A DNA stretch of 64,000 bases, from assembly GCA_947561395.2 (NCBI GenBank), contig OX387185.1, positions 19,866,366-19,930,365 of the forward strand. Direction: 5' to 3'. Positions 43,655-54,250 of this stretch are shown here, piece after piece. A program made the translations under genes and the position numbers. Below the pieces are notes generated by a model that did no database searches, was not told the DNA's origin, and was given only the letters and a program-made list of their open reading frames with translations. Every line of letters begins with the position of its first letter. The first letter of the stretch is position 1. The stretch is from Buxus sempervirens (lineage: Eukaryota > Streptophyta > Magnoliopsida > Buxales > Buxaceae).

Positions 43655-44200
43655 GGGTGGGCCCCGTTGGAAGGCCCACGGTGTCCTTGGCGGGCTTGGT
43701 TAAGCCCATGTGCCTATGTGGGGCCTTTGTCTAATCCTAGGAGGCCCTGTGGGCTTTGGTGAGGTGAATTGATTTTATTTAGTTTTAAATTGAAGCCTTA
43801 TGTGATTTCCATATAGCAGGTGGGTCGGCATTGGTTCGTGGGCCCCCATGGTGGTTGCCAAATAGTTTTGATTTATCTTCCTTAAGTTGAGCCAAAGTGG
43901 ATTGGTCCTTGGGCTTGGGGCCCATAGCCCAATTTTAGGCTTGAAAGCCTAAGTTCTAGAAGTGTAGGGCTTGCACCCTAACTTGGGTTGATTAGTGGGC
44001 TTTGGCGGGCCCGATAGGCCCTTGCCCTTGGTCTCGGCCAAACCATGCAATTTCAATCATCATTTCACACATCAAGGTTCGGGCGGGCCGCATTGGGTTT
44101 GGCCCACCCAATTCAATTGGTTCATTTTACTTAACTTATCCATTTGCATGATTTTGGGTTTACCGGGCTTGGTGGGCCCCGTTGGAAGGCCCACTAGTGT
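43655..44200 (-). repeat. TGGGCC-rich half of the B-family LTR (B3 copy)
   Basis: Two copies of GGGCCCCGTTGGAAGGCCC about 520 bp apart enclose many more TGGGCC/GGCCCA words. All five B-family LTRs share this. The words resemble plant site II / TCP-type elements. Confidence 0.7.
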
Positions 44201-44340
44201 TTCCAAATTGGACCGTGGTCAAGGTCCCATGTTGGGTTTCCGGGTGACCCGAAAACCCTATTGGTTCACTTGGTTTGGTTCAAACCATCACCAAATTCGG
44301 CTAGGAACCCCAAAAATTATGAAAACTGCATTTTTATCAT

Positions 44341-44406
44341 GTATCTGGCCTTAGTTGCCGGATACACACAACCCATAGGTGATCCGGCCTAAGTTGCCGG
44401 ATCACC
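44341..44406 (-). repeat. Downstream CCGG hairpin cluster, B3
   Basis: Two palindromes: GTATCTGGCC...CCGGATAC and TGATCCGGCC...GCCGGATCA. Confidence 0.78.
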
Positions 44407-45816
44407 CCGAAGAGGTCTTTTTTGGAGTTTTGCCCATTGGGGTTGTTTCCAGGGGCTTCCTAGGGCCTTCTATGAGCTGTGTGGGCCCCTGGATGGGCCC
44501 ACATTGGTTCAGGTTCAAGGGAGAAGCCTCATTTGGCTTCTTTTTGGGGTTTCTCATGCAAAGACAAAAGGGGAGAGGGAATGCATGGGGCTGCTGCCCC
44601 TCCATTTCCAGCAACCAACAGCAATGAGATGGGGTCTTGGCACCCCTACCTGGATATTCCCAAGCCACTACCCAATAGGCACTCAAGGCCAATGGGTTAG
44701 GCTCCCATGCCATGTAGATCGATCACTAAAGCAACATGCTGTAGAGGTAATAATAACAACAGTAACAAAAAGACAGCAAATAACATGGAGAAATTGGGCC
44801 TTGTTAAGTAGGCTGGAGGTGCATAGGGTTAATGGAGAGTGGCCATTTTCACACATGGGCTTGGGGATGCTGCTGTTGTCTCCCAACAGCAACTCGTATG
44901 CCATCACAGTGGGCTACCAAGGTAGGGGATCATGCTCATCATTCAACTAAATGGCCTTAAAGCACAAAAGGGGATGGGGAGCATGCATTGACCATGATGA
45001 CCGCTCAACCAAGAAAGCACAGCAAACATTACCTAGCATGTTATCACCCCAACAGGAACTCATGCTTAGACATAAGAACAGTCAGTTGAGAGAAGGGATC
45101 ATGGAGCATGCTATGACCTTAACCAAAACAACAAGCAAGAAAAAAAACTACAGCTAGCAAGGACAAGAAGAAACATAACCAGAAAAATAATCAAGAAGGG
45201 AATTTGGGGGATTTATCACGGGGGTACATTGGATTGAAAATGGGAGGAACAGGCCCCTCCTAGAAATGCTGAGAAGAAGACCAAAACAGCAACCTATGAC
45301 AACTAAAAATGTGCAAAGACTGAAACCTCATGCTCCCAAGGAGCTATACGTGGACTTCCTAACCATGGAGGACCTTATGCCATAAAAATGGAGGTAAATG
45401 CATGCTTGAACAATATAGACATGAACTCATGCAAGAAATGAAGACAAACTTGGCAAACACTTCAGAAAATTCCTATTTTAATATATGTACAATAACAAGT
45501 GCTTAGGAGCCTCACCTGGCTATTCTTGCACTCCAAAGCAAAGTGAAAATGTTCTCTTGAGGTGGTACAACAGCTGGAGGCCTTCCTTCTTGTCCACAGC
45601 AGCTCCTCCTCCCCCTCTTGTTGGAGTGTGAGTGAAGATGGAGAAAGAAAGGGGTTAGAGTGGCTTGGGATGGTCAAGGGTGGTGGTAGATGACTTAGGG
45701 AGTGGGAAGAGATGGGATTCGGAGGTGAGCAAGTGGGAGAAGAGAGCTGCAGAAAAGCCAAAAGAAGCCAACCCCCGGAAATGAGCTGCTGTTTGCCTTT
45801 TATAGACAAACTTAAT

Positions 45817-46062
45817 GTATCCGGCAACTCAGGCCGGATACACTAAGCCCTCCTCATATCCGGCCTTCATAGCCGGTTACACAGGTGTTCCTTTGTATCC
45901 GGCATTCTATGCCGGATACAAAACATGATCATTCGAAAATTTAATGCCGCCGAGAATTTGTCAGGCGATCGGCGAGAATCTCGCGCGAAAATCTCTTCGT
46001 ATCCGGTATTTGAGTCCGGATATACACAAGGGTATGCGTATCCGGCATATTTGACCGGATAC
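45817..46062 (-). repeat. Upstream TATCCGGC hairpin cluster, B3
   Basis: Five palindromes, same order and loops as B2 (39450-39696), directly upstream of the TATA box. Confidence 0.85.
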
Positions 46063-46648
46063 AAATAAAAAAATTACGGATTTGCCCTTCGACTTGACCG
46101 ATTCGACCGATTTGACACTTTTGGATATCTACGGATCGCCCCCTGAGAATTTTGGTTTAGTCCTTGAGATATTTGATGATTTTTGGATATTTGAGATTTA
46201 GTCCCTGAGATATTTCGCTGCATTCATCGCCACGTGCGCAATTTCTTCGCCACGTGTGCAGTTTCCGGTTTTGCTACTCGGAAACTTCGACAGCTCATAT
46301 CTCCTTCATCCGAACTCCAATTTGAGCAAACTCAATTGCGTTAGACTCGTATCGGAGCCCTCTATCCAATGACATAGGGCTAAGCACTTGGCACGGGGTT
46401 CGAGGAAAAGTCAACTTTCGGCTCCCCTTTAAGTTTGATTGCCCGCAGAACCCTCATCCGGACTCCGATTCCTGCAAACCCAGTTGCGTTGGACTTGTGT
46501 CGGGATTCTTTATCCATTGAGATAAAGCAAGGTGGCCAAATTTCACTGGATTAAAAGGTCAACTTTTCACCCCTCAGGGTTTGACTTTTTAGCTGGGTTT
46601 TGCATTTTTGGCTTTTCGGGAGCGCAAAAATGAGGTGCTTACAGCACC

Positions 46649-46806
46649 ACTGGGGGAACTTGCTTCAATTCTCTCAGTTATGCCATTAGTTCTTGGATGA
46701 CAGAACCCATGCTGTCGATTCTCTGTTGCATCTCATTGATTGTTTGTGCATGGCTAGATTCTGCCGGATGTTGCCCCGGTGGTGTCTGCTCTCCTGGCTG
46801 ATCCAT
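46649..46806 (-). pseudogene. Element C: gag N-terminus
   Basis: The ATG at 46806 gives MDQPGEQTPPGQHPAESSHA, then a heptad-like stretch INEMQQRIDSMGSVIQELMA, a stop, and LRELKQVPPVV up to the B3 insertion. The stop is a CAA-to-TAA type. The frame resumes at 43304. Confidence 0.8.
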
Positions 46807-46980
46807 ATCGAGTCTTTTCCTCGATCTTAGCAGGTACGGACTTCTGGAAGCAATTTTGGTACCTGGGGGAACAATTAGTAGACATTAGTACAATTTTACA
46901 TGAATTAGTCATGCAACTTATTTGATAGAATCTGTTCCTTCGATTTATGCTGATTTTTTGTTCGATTGGATTTGGACTAA

Positions 46981-47363
46981 CTGATCTATTTTAGCTACCC
47001 TGAGGTAACAAGGGAAGAGAACCTGATTCGGAATCAATTGATATATTTTGGCTACCCGTAGGCAATCGGGAGAGAGAACCGTATGAAATCTTGAAGTCTG
47101 ATCTATTTTGGCTGTCCTGAGACGACCGGGGAAGAGAACCCTAATGACTGAATCTATTTTAGCTACCTGTAGGCAACTGGGAGAGAGAACCCTATTTTTT
47201 CTGAAAGCTAATTTTTCTGAAAGCTGATCTATTTTAGTCGCTTAGGAGCGACTGGGAAAAAGAACCTGGTTTAACTGGTCTATTTTAGTCGCTTTCGAGC
47301 AACTGGGAAAGAGAACCCCAAATCACTAATCTATTTTAGCCGTCTTTGCAAGGGTAGGGAACC
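46981..47363 (-). repeat. Seven-unit CTATTTTAG/hairpin array in C
   Basis: Seven units at about 53-60 bp. Each has CTATTTT[AG]G, then a short hairpin, then [GA]GGGA[AG]AGAACC. Stems: AGTCGCT/AGCGACT perfect in unit 5, TACC/GGTA in unit 1, others with one or two mismatches. It lies between ORF1 and gag. Confidence 0.85.
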
Positions 47364-47454
47364 TTCAATTTAGGGGAATTTTTCTGAGCTCAGTATCACC
47401 GGGTAGGACCACGTATGGTCACAAAAGGGGCTGAGGAACAACACTCAGGGTTGC

Positions 47455-47800
47455 CTTAACCAATTCCCGACTCACTCATCGGTGGTCTCGGCGATACAAA
47501 GATTTCGGTTAGTAGTACCCGGACGCTCCGCAGCCAATATCCGATTCATTCACTGGCGGCCTTGGTGTCACTAAAAGGGGTAGGCTATGCTAGGACGATC
47601 CTCTACTAATATCCGACTCATCCGTCGGCGGCTTTGGTGCCCTAAGAATTCGGCTAGTAGTACCCAGACACTCCGCAGCCAATATTCGATTCATTCACCG
47701 GCGGCCTTGATGTCACTACTAGGGGTAGGCTATGCCAGGACAATCCTCCACCAATATCCAACTCATCTGTCGGCGGCTTTAGTGCGCTACAGGTTTGACC
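47455..47800 (-). repeat. Second tandem array in C, about 72-bp units
   Basis: Five copies of a CCAATATCCGA[TC]TCAT...GGCGGC[TC]TTGG-like unit at 71-74 bp spacing. The units alternate in their tails, so the higher-order period is about 145 bp. Confidence 0.8.
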
Positions 47801-48068
47801 GAATGATCTTGAAAAGATGCAAACGGGTGTGATCTGAGCTCAAAGTCTTGGGCGTTTTGAACACTTGCTGGGTTTTTGCGACTCAATGAGAGATGCATTC
47901 AAAGGAAATAAGTGGTCGCAGTGACCAGGAATGCTGTAGTTATCTGATAAGAGGTGGTCTGTGGGAGACCGAGTTGCCCTATTTGGAGGGAATTAATTCT
48001 TTTATTTCAAATTCTTGTTTTGTTAAGTCCAAACAAAATAGCAGAGTGAAAATAAATTCATGCTTTAA

Positions 48069-49492
48069 TCAAAAAGTGCCGCCATGGGAGGACACGTCTT
48101 GCCTCCTCAAGGCTCGCAGAAGCTTGTTCCGTAGACGTCGGTCATCCCCGGCGTGCTTGCGCACCAATTCCATTTCATGTTGTAAGGCCATATTGGCCTA
48201 CCTACTCTCCGGTTCCGAATCCACATAAGCTGAATGGATACGGGAGTGGGTCTCCTGCAGTTCGGCCACCCTGTCCCTATATGTGTTAGGGGGCGGAACA
48301 GGAATGTCGCTTGATGCGACAGGCTGAAGAGGTGGGGGGCAGTCGTGGCCGAACTCCTGAGCCATCTACTGCTCGTAGTCTCGAAAGTGTGATTCGATGA
48401 ACACATCTTCCTGATATACGCACATCGTCTTCCACTCTATCTGCAGTTGCGTCCTTAGTCCTTTAGTGAGGGGGCCAATCAAATTGCCCATGTCGTCCTT
48501 GACCGAGATTCCCTGCGGTTTCCCAAACTATCTCAGAACCCGAATCGGATAGTATGGCACAGCATGGGTAAGGCCTATCAGGGCAAGGCCCTCTCTTTTC
48601 TTGAAAGCTATAATGGGGGTATAGGGGATGTTGTATGTGCCCCACCATCGAATGTCTGTTTCTCCCCTCAGGTGGAGAAAGTGGTTAAACCAATCCTCGC
48701 GAGTAGGTAGGTCCGGTTTGATCTCTCTTTGGGCCAGCCATATGATGTTATCACAGGCTAACCCATAATGTGCACTGACGGGTGATGACACCATTAGGTG
48801 GTCTTGCAGCCAAATGTGGAGAAGGGGGCGTACCCTTGAAACCTCTGGGTTCCATTTTTGGACAAAGTTAGGAAGTGGAACAATTGAGCTAGGATCAGTG
48901 GCATGATTCGGTACCCTGCCCTGAGTTGATCCACAATTTCCATGAGGGCCAAATTAATGGTGTCTCCCCCAGTTGGAAAGAAGATTTGCGACAGAACCAC
49001 AAGGGTGAAGGTGTCAAACCAAGCATGGGGTCTTTCCTGATTTTTGTTTCTTATTTTCTCAGCAAGAAATGTTTTGGAGACCCTAGTAAATGCTTTGTCA
49101 CCTTCTAAAGTATGGAATTCTCCCCTTGAGAGGCCAAAGAAAACACAAGCTTCATTCTTGTAGCTTTCTTTGAGACCTGGCCTAGCGGGTTCTCCTAAGT
49201 CGCGAAATCGGAGGAACAGGTCAAGTTCCTCAATTGTGGGGGTCAACTCATTGACTTTGAATCGAAACACTGAGAGCTGGGGATCCCAGAAAAGCAGGGC
49301 TGCTAGGATCATATCCCAGTTAATCAACACGTTTAACATGGACAAAGTCTGTCCCATAAGGTATTTGTGCTCCCATTCAATCTGCTCACTCCCTTGGAGC
49401 TGCCTTGTTCAAGAACGGATCCAGGGGGTATCCCAAGCGCATTTCTCTATCCTAGGGAAATGGATTCTCTCAGATGAGGATGAGGATGCCAT
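48069..49492 (-). pseudogene. Element C: Ogre-type ORF1 (DUF7745-like)
   Basis: ATG at 49492 (MASSSSSERIHFPRIEK); the frame ends at the TGA at 48069-48071. It contains LTPTIEELDLFLRF, HAWFDTFTLVVLSQIFFP, GDTINLALMEIVDQLRAGYR and later LPTREDWFNHFLHLRGETDI. This pattern recalls the plant DUF7745 protein found as the extra ORF upstream of gag in Ogre/Tat elements. Its function is unknown. Defects: stops near 49408, 48528 and further on, and a one-base loss in a C-run near 48833. The family name is from memory. Confidence 0.75.
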
Positions 49493-51000
49493 GCCAACTA
49501 TCAGATCGAAATTCCAAATCAATTTAAGGTTCCACACCAAACTCTCAATCAGTTCTAAAATATTCATAATCTCAAGCAAAAGGACTAACCACCTAGCAGT
49601 TTTAACATGCTTCACAGAATAAAGCGAAAAACTAGAACAGTGCAGAATTTAACTCAGGCACACATGGTGTGTGGTCCTAAAGGTTAGCCCCAATGGAGGG
49701 GTGAATCCTAGACATACTTGTGTAGAGGAGCACATTAAAGTCCAGATCAGTCTTCTGTCTTTCATCTGCTTTCGATGTCGGACCACAACGAAAAAATACA
49801 ACTTGCCATCAAGGGCGAAGGATTTACAATATTTGCACAAATCTACAAAGAATTCATCTTCCGGGTTGTTGGGAGCCCAAAATAAGGGTACAAATTGCCT
49901 CCAAGGCGGGTAGGCCAAAAACTCCTAGATCTAGGGTTTAGTGCCCTTATTCTGATCTGGCATGCTTTCATCTGGTTGTCTAATCTGGCCGGCTCTCATA
50001 TGTCCTGAAAGACCAATCCGGACTTAAAGTGCTCCCCGCGGACTCTAATGGGTCAAGACCCAAAGCTTATAGGACTCAATGCATGGATCTGGGGTGGTTC
50101 TCCTGATCAAAGTTAGGTTAGTTTCCTAAATTAGAGCTTAGGTCGCCCGTGATCTAGGGTTTACTCAATTTGATGCAAAAAACGGGGGTTACTGCCCCTA
50201 ATGGACTCTGGATTTTATTCCAATTTTACTCCTCTTATATTCATCATTCACAACATACTCACCTTCACATGCACAACGCGCGGTTCATCTAGAAACGTTA
50301 GGTGGGGAAGGATACCTTGCCCGAGACATAAGCCTACAAGGGTCTGGACCAGTACTGGATCCTCGCGTGCCACGGCAAGAAACCGGTGGTGCTAATGGAC
50401 TCCAAAAAACTGGGGGGATGGGTTTACCCTGCTTTCCCCGGCAAGCCACGGGAGCGTAGGTGCTAATACCATCCCAAGAGTCAGTTCATAGGAATTAGAA
50501 GGGTAGGCTGCTAAAGAGGTCTAAGTCTTGGTAAAGAAGTTGCAATATCCGTATTTCACTCATTCATTCAGGGTCAGATCATCCACGCAGCCTCCCTCGT
50601 GCTTGTCACCCCACGTAGTTTATCACACAAAAAAACTGGAAATTAAATTCATCCACGGTGTGGTGGCGTGCCCGTGTGTGCAGTTGGGCTGCGTGCTGTG
50701 TCTACACAGGTGAGTTTTGTATGGATTTTGTTGATAAAGGGTTTGCTACAGTCTTGTATAGTAAAGTGCAGAATTGGCACGTAATACGAGGTTCCGGGAG
50801 AGTCCCCAGGTAAGTGGAGGGTCACAGGGGACCGCTTAAATCTCACTTGCCTTAGGCAATTATCTCGTCCTTTGGACAGGACTCCCCAGAATGCGTATTT
50901 ACGCGTATTCTGTACTTTATTGGGCGAGATAGTAAGAATCCTAAACCAACTAATCCCTCTTGTGTTGACTCATCTAACTAGGGTCCTACTGGGCTGAGAA
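49493..51000 (-). other. Element C 5' leader
   Basis: About 1.5 kb between PBS and ORF1. No conserved protein seen. A short repeated word (CACGGCAAGAAACCGG and CCGGCAAGCCACGG) occurs near 50365-50455. Confidence 0.6.
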
Positions 51001-51019
51001 GTCCCCAGTGGAGTCGCCA
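51001..51019 (-). other. Element C primer-binding site
   Basis: The minus strand reads TGGCGACTCCACTGGGGAC, three bases from the LTR end. It differs at one base from the site of E over their shared length. Confidence 0.85.
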
Positions 51020-52045
51020 GGCTGTGCGCGCGTCGGAAACGCGGCACAGGAAAGTTCGGAGTCGCCACTGCCTGATGGGGTGTAGGCGGACACCTGGGTG
51101 CCAAATCTTGTCTAGTTATGTCTTTGGTCTACATCTTTGAGATTCTAAGAAGGGTCTCGGTTGTGGTCTGAGGAAGTCCGTAGACACCCCAATCCACCCC
51201 ATCGGATGACAGGTCCCGTGGGTTCCCTGGTTTGAGTCAACTCTGGTTTCTCACTTGATTCCTAATCCAGCATGCAATTTTGGTTTAGTCTGGTGGGACC
51301 ACCTGAGTGGTGTGGGTCCCTTTTAATTGTTTTTATCTTTCTTCAATTAAGTGCTCTGAGTCTGATTGGGTGGGCCCCGTTGGAAGGCCCACGGATACCT
51401 TGGCGGGCTGGGTTAACCTGTATGCCCCTGGGGGGGCCTCCATCTAAGCCTGGGAGGCCCTTTGGGCTTGGGTTTAAATAAATTGATTTTAGTTTCCTGT
51501 TTTAAGTTGGGGTTTAAGTGATTTTCATGCAACAGGTGGGTCTGCACTGGTTTGTGGGCCACGCATGGTTGCAAAAATGATTTATTTGAATTTATCTTCT
51601 TTAAGTTCTCAAGAGGGCTAGACCATGGGCTTGGGGCCCATTAGTCCAGGCTTGGACCAGGTGGTCTATAGTTCAGTGGGTCAGGGTGTTGCACCCTGCC
51701 CAGTTAGGTTTATGGGCTTAGTGGACCCGATAGGCCCGCACCCGAGGTCACGGCCAAACCATGCTTACACTAGCCATCATGCTTTATTTTATTGGGCTTT
51801 GGTGGGCCTCAAAGGTTTTGGCCCAATTAGTTCGTTTTAATTATCTTGTTTAATGTACAAAGGTGATCTTGGACTGGGTGGGCCCCGTTGGAAGGCCCAC
51901 AAAGGAATCAAGTTGGGCTTGAAGGCCCGTGTACCATTTTGGGTTTCTGGTTGGCCCGGAAACCCTACTGGTTCAACCGGTTTGGTTCAAATAACCAAGC
52001 AAATTAGCAAGCATGCAAAATCAGGTTTTTCGAGAATTTTAGAAG

Positions 52046-52190
52046 CAACCGAAATCCACTTTCAGTCGAACACAACCTGCAGCATAACCGAAAATACATT
52101 TCGGTTACACTATCTTTCTGGTTTAACCGAAACTGAGTTTCGGTTAAGCCAGAAAGCCCTTGTAACCGATCTAAGTTTTCGGTTAACCTG
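52046..52190 (-). repeat. Downstream AACCGAAA hairpin cluster, copy 4
   Basis: Four palindromes, matching copy 1 (11845-11990). Confidence 0.8.
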
Positions 52191-53437
52191 CCGAAAATGA
52201 TTTTCTGCATTTTTTAGCAAGAAGCCAGTCTAGGACATTTGTGAGCATGTATGAAGCTCTTGTGGGCCTACAGTGGTACGAATGATAGCCATTTGGCTCA
52301 TCTCTTTGGGGCTTTCAAGACCAAACACTAGGGGATCAAAGGGGTTTCCTCCCCCTTTTCCAAACCAAAGCAAGGGCTAACCAGGGGTCTGAGTATCCCT
52401 GGTTTGTTTTTCCCTTGCTCCAAAACAAGCTAACATGCTTTCATGGGGACAAATATCACACAAAAATCACACAATATGACTTACCTAGGCATGCTTCTCA
52501 TGCCTTTCATGGCCTCAAACAGTGACTAAAAAAAAGATGGAAACCATATGGAAAACACATGCAAACAATGGAACTTACGAAACCTAAAAGATGGTGATAT
52601 CTAAAGAAAGGAAGAAGAGGGGGCTTACGCTTGGGTTACATTAAGATTCAAGAGGGAGGAACATGCTCCTCTTATCGTGACAAACAAAACAATAAGGAGA
52701 ACCCTCACAATAGTGGCACTATGGTGTTGTAACAACCACCTTAAGCCAACCAAACCATTCCCTAGACCCTCTTGGAACTACCGGTACCATCTTCTCTTAC
52801 CATAGAAGGGTATTGAACCTTAAAGCCATGAAGAAGATGATTGGGGCGGGGGGGTGAGGGAACATACATGGTGAGCAACAAATCATATCCTAGCATGCTT
52901 GAATATCAACTTGCTCCAAATGAGCTTAAATTTACATATGATGAATAAAACCTAGTCGGGAGCCATACCTTACAATTGAACTCTCCTTGGATGGTGTTTG
53001 AACCCACTTGAAGGCTCCACAGCAGCTTGAGCTTCCTCTCAACTCCAGCAAGTCCTCCAAGATCTCCTCCAAGTGGTAGCAATGAGGAAGAATGGTGGGT
53101 AAGGGGCTTGGGAGGGGTTGTGTAACGCCCCGAACCCGGGTCAGTGCAAACCAGCACCCAACCTGAACCCAGTTCGCTACTGTAACAACTCAAGTCCGGT
53201 TCAACAACCAAAACCAAGGTGTTACCACGAAGCTGGGGTCAGATACACACTAAGATTCACAATAATTTTTAAAACTAATTAATTACATCAGAGTTCTGGT
53301 GGGAAATAAAACAATTCTTTATTCAATTTAATCAATTCAGTTTACAATAACATTTGTTTAATCAACATGTGACATTAATATCAATTACAATTCTACCCAT
53401 CAAATAAAACCCCATCTTCACGATCTCTCCAAGCAAC

Positions 53438-53476
53438 CTGAAAAATAGGGGAAAACGGAATGAGATTTATATCTCA
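53438..53476 (-). other. Conserved LTR-end hairpin of A3
   Basis: In sense: CTTGCTGAGAT, loop ATAA, ATCTCA (53461-53476), then a T-rich tract and TTTTTCAG. Confidence 0.7.
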
Positions 53477-53714
53477 GCAAGTAGTAGGTGCATGCAAGTA
53501 AACAGTCTCATTTAGGCAAATAGTCATGAGGTATACGATTAATCAACGATAAGGCGACGAATTCAAATCAACATGGCCAATTCCAAATAAAGCAATAGGA
53601 TATGCAATTATACGTAAATACCAGTAAAAAGATGTTACGATAGATAAAACTGAAGATTAGTGATAAAACATGTATTCATAATTAATGGTCCATCTCACAA
53701 ATCCGATAGTAACA

Positions 53715-54250
53715 TTCTCCCATGTAGGATGCAAACACGTAGTATTCACATCTCCCCTACATGAGGTTCCTCCCGCAGGAGCTAACACATCTCACCCGCA
53801 GGTGGTAACACACACATCTCCCTTATGGGATGCAATCACATCGTGATTGCATCTCCCCCACAAGAGGTCTCTCCTGCAGGAGTTACACATTTCACCCGCA
53901 GGTGGTAATCACATATCTCCCTTGTAGGATGCAATCACATCATGATTACATCTCCCCACAAGAGGTCACATCTCTCCCGCAGGAGGTCACATATCTCCCC
54001 TGTGGGATGCAATCCAATCAGGATCACATCTCCCCCACAGGAGGTCTCATCTCACCTGCAGGTGGTCACATATCTCCCCTGTAGGATGCAATCCAATCAG
54101 GATTACATCTCCCCCACAGGAGGTCTCATCTCACCCGTAGGTGGTCATATATCTCCCCTGTAGGATGCAATCCAATCAGGATTACATCTTCCCCACAGGA
54201 GGTCTCATCTTACCCGCAAGTGGTCACATATCTCATCCGCAAATGGTACA
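53715..54250 (-). repeat. Mini-hairpin tandem array in A3
   Basis: About six units of 79-97 bp. Each holds several 4-bp hairpins around a CGCA or TGCA loop: CTCC/GGAG, CACC/GGTG, plus AATCAC/GTGATT in some units. Arms change between units but keep pairing. Confidence 0.85.

Larger units (their letters stand above)
43310..46643 (-). mobile_element. Solo LTR B3 (TATCCGGC subfamily), inside C's gag
   Basis: Tips TGTGCGCGCG and GTGCTTACA; target duplication GCACC at 43305-43309 and 46644-46648. Length is 3334 bp. It carries a TATA box at 45796-45807 (minus: GTCTATAAAAGG). Confidence 0.95.

Noticed and set aside
36861-46643. B2 and B3 as the two LTRs of one element
   Set aside because: Each has its own target duplication (ATGTG and GCACC), and the DNA between them is C's gag and protease in continuous order.
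46981-47800. CRISPR-like array
   Set aside because: Units are imperfect, spacers are themselves related, and the context is a plant retrotransposon.
49649-49918. Minus-strand open frame of 89 codons in C's leader
   Set aside because: Upstream of ORF1, no recognised motif, and not in continuous frame with ORF1; not enough to call a gene.
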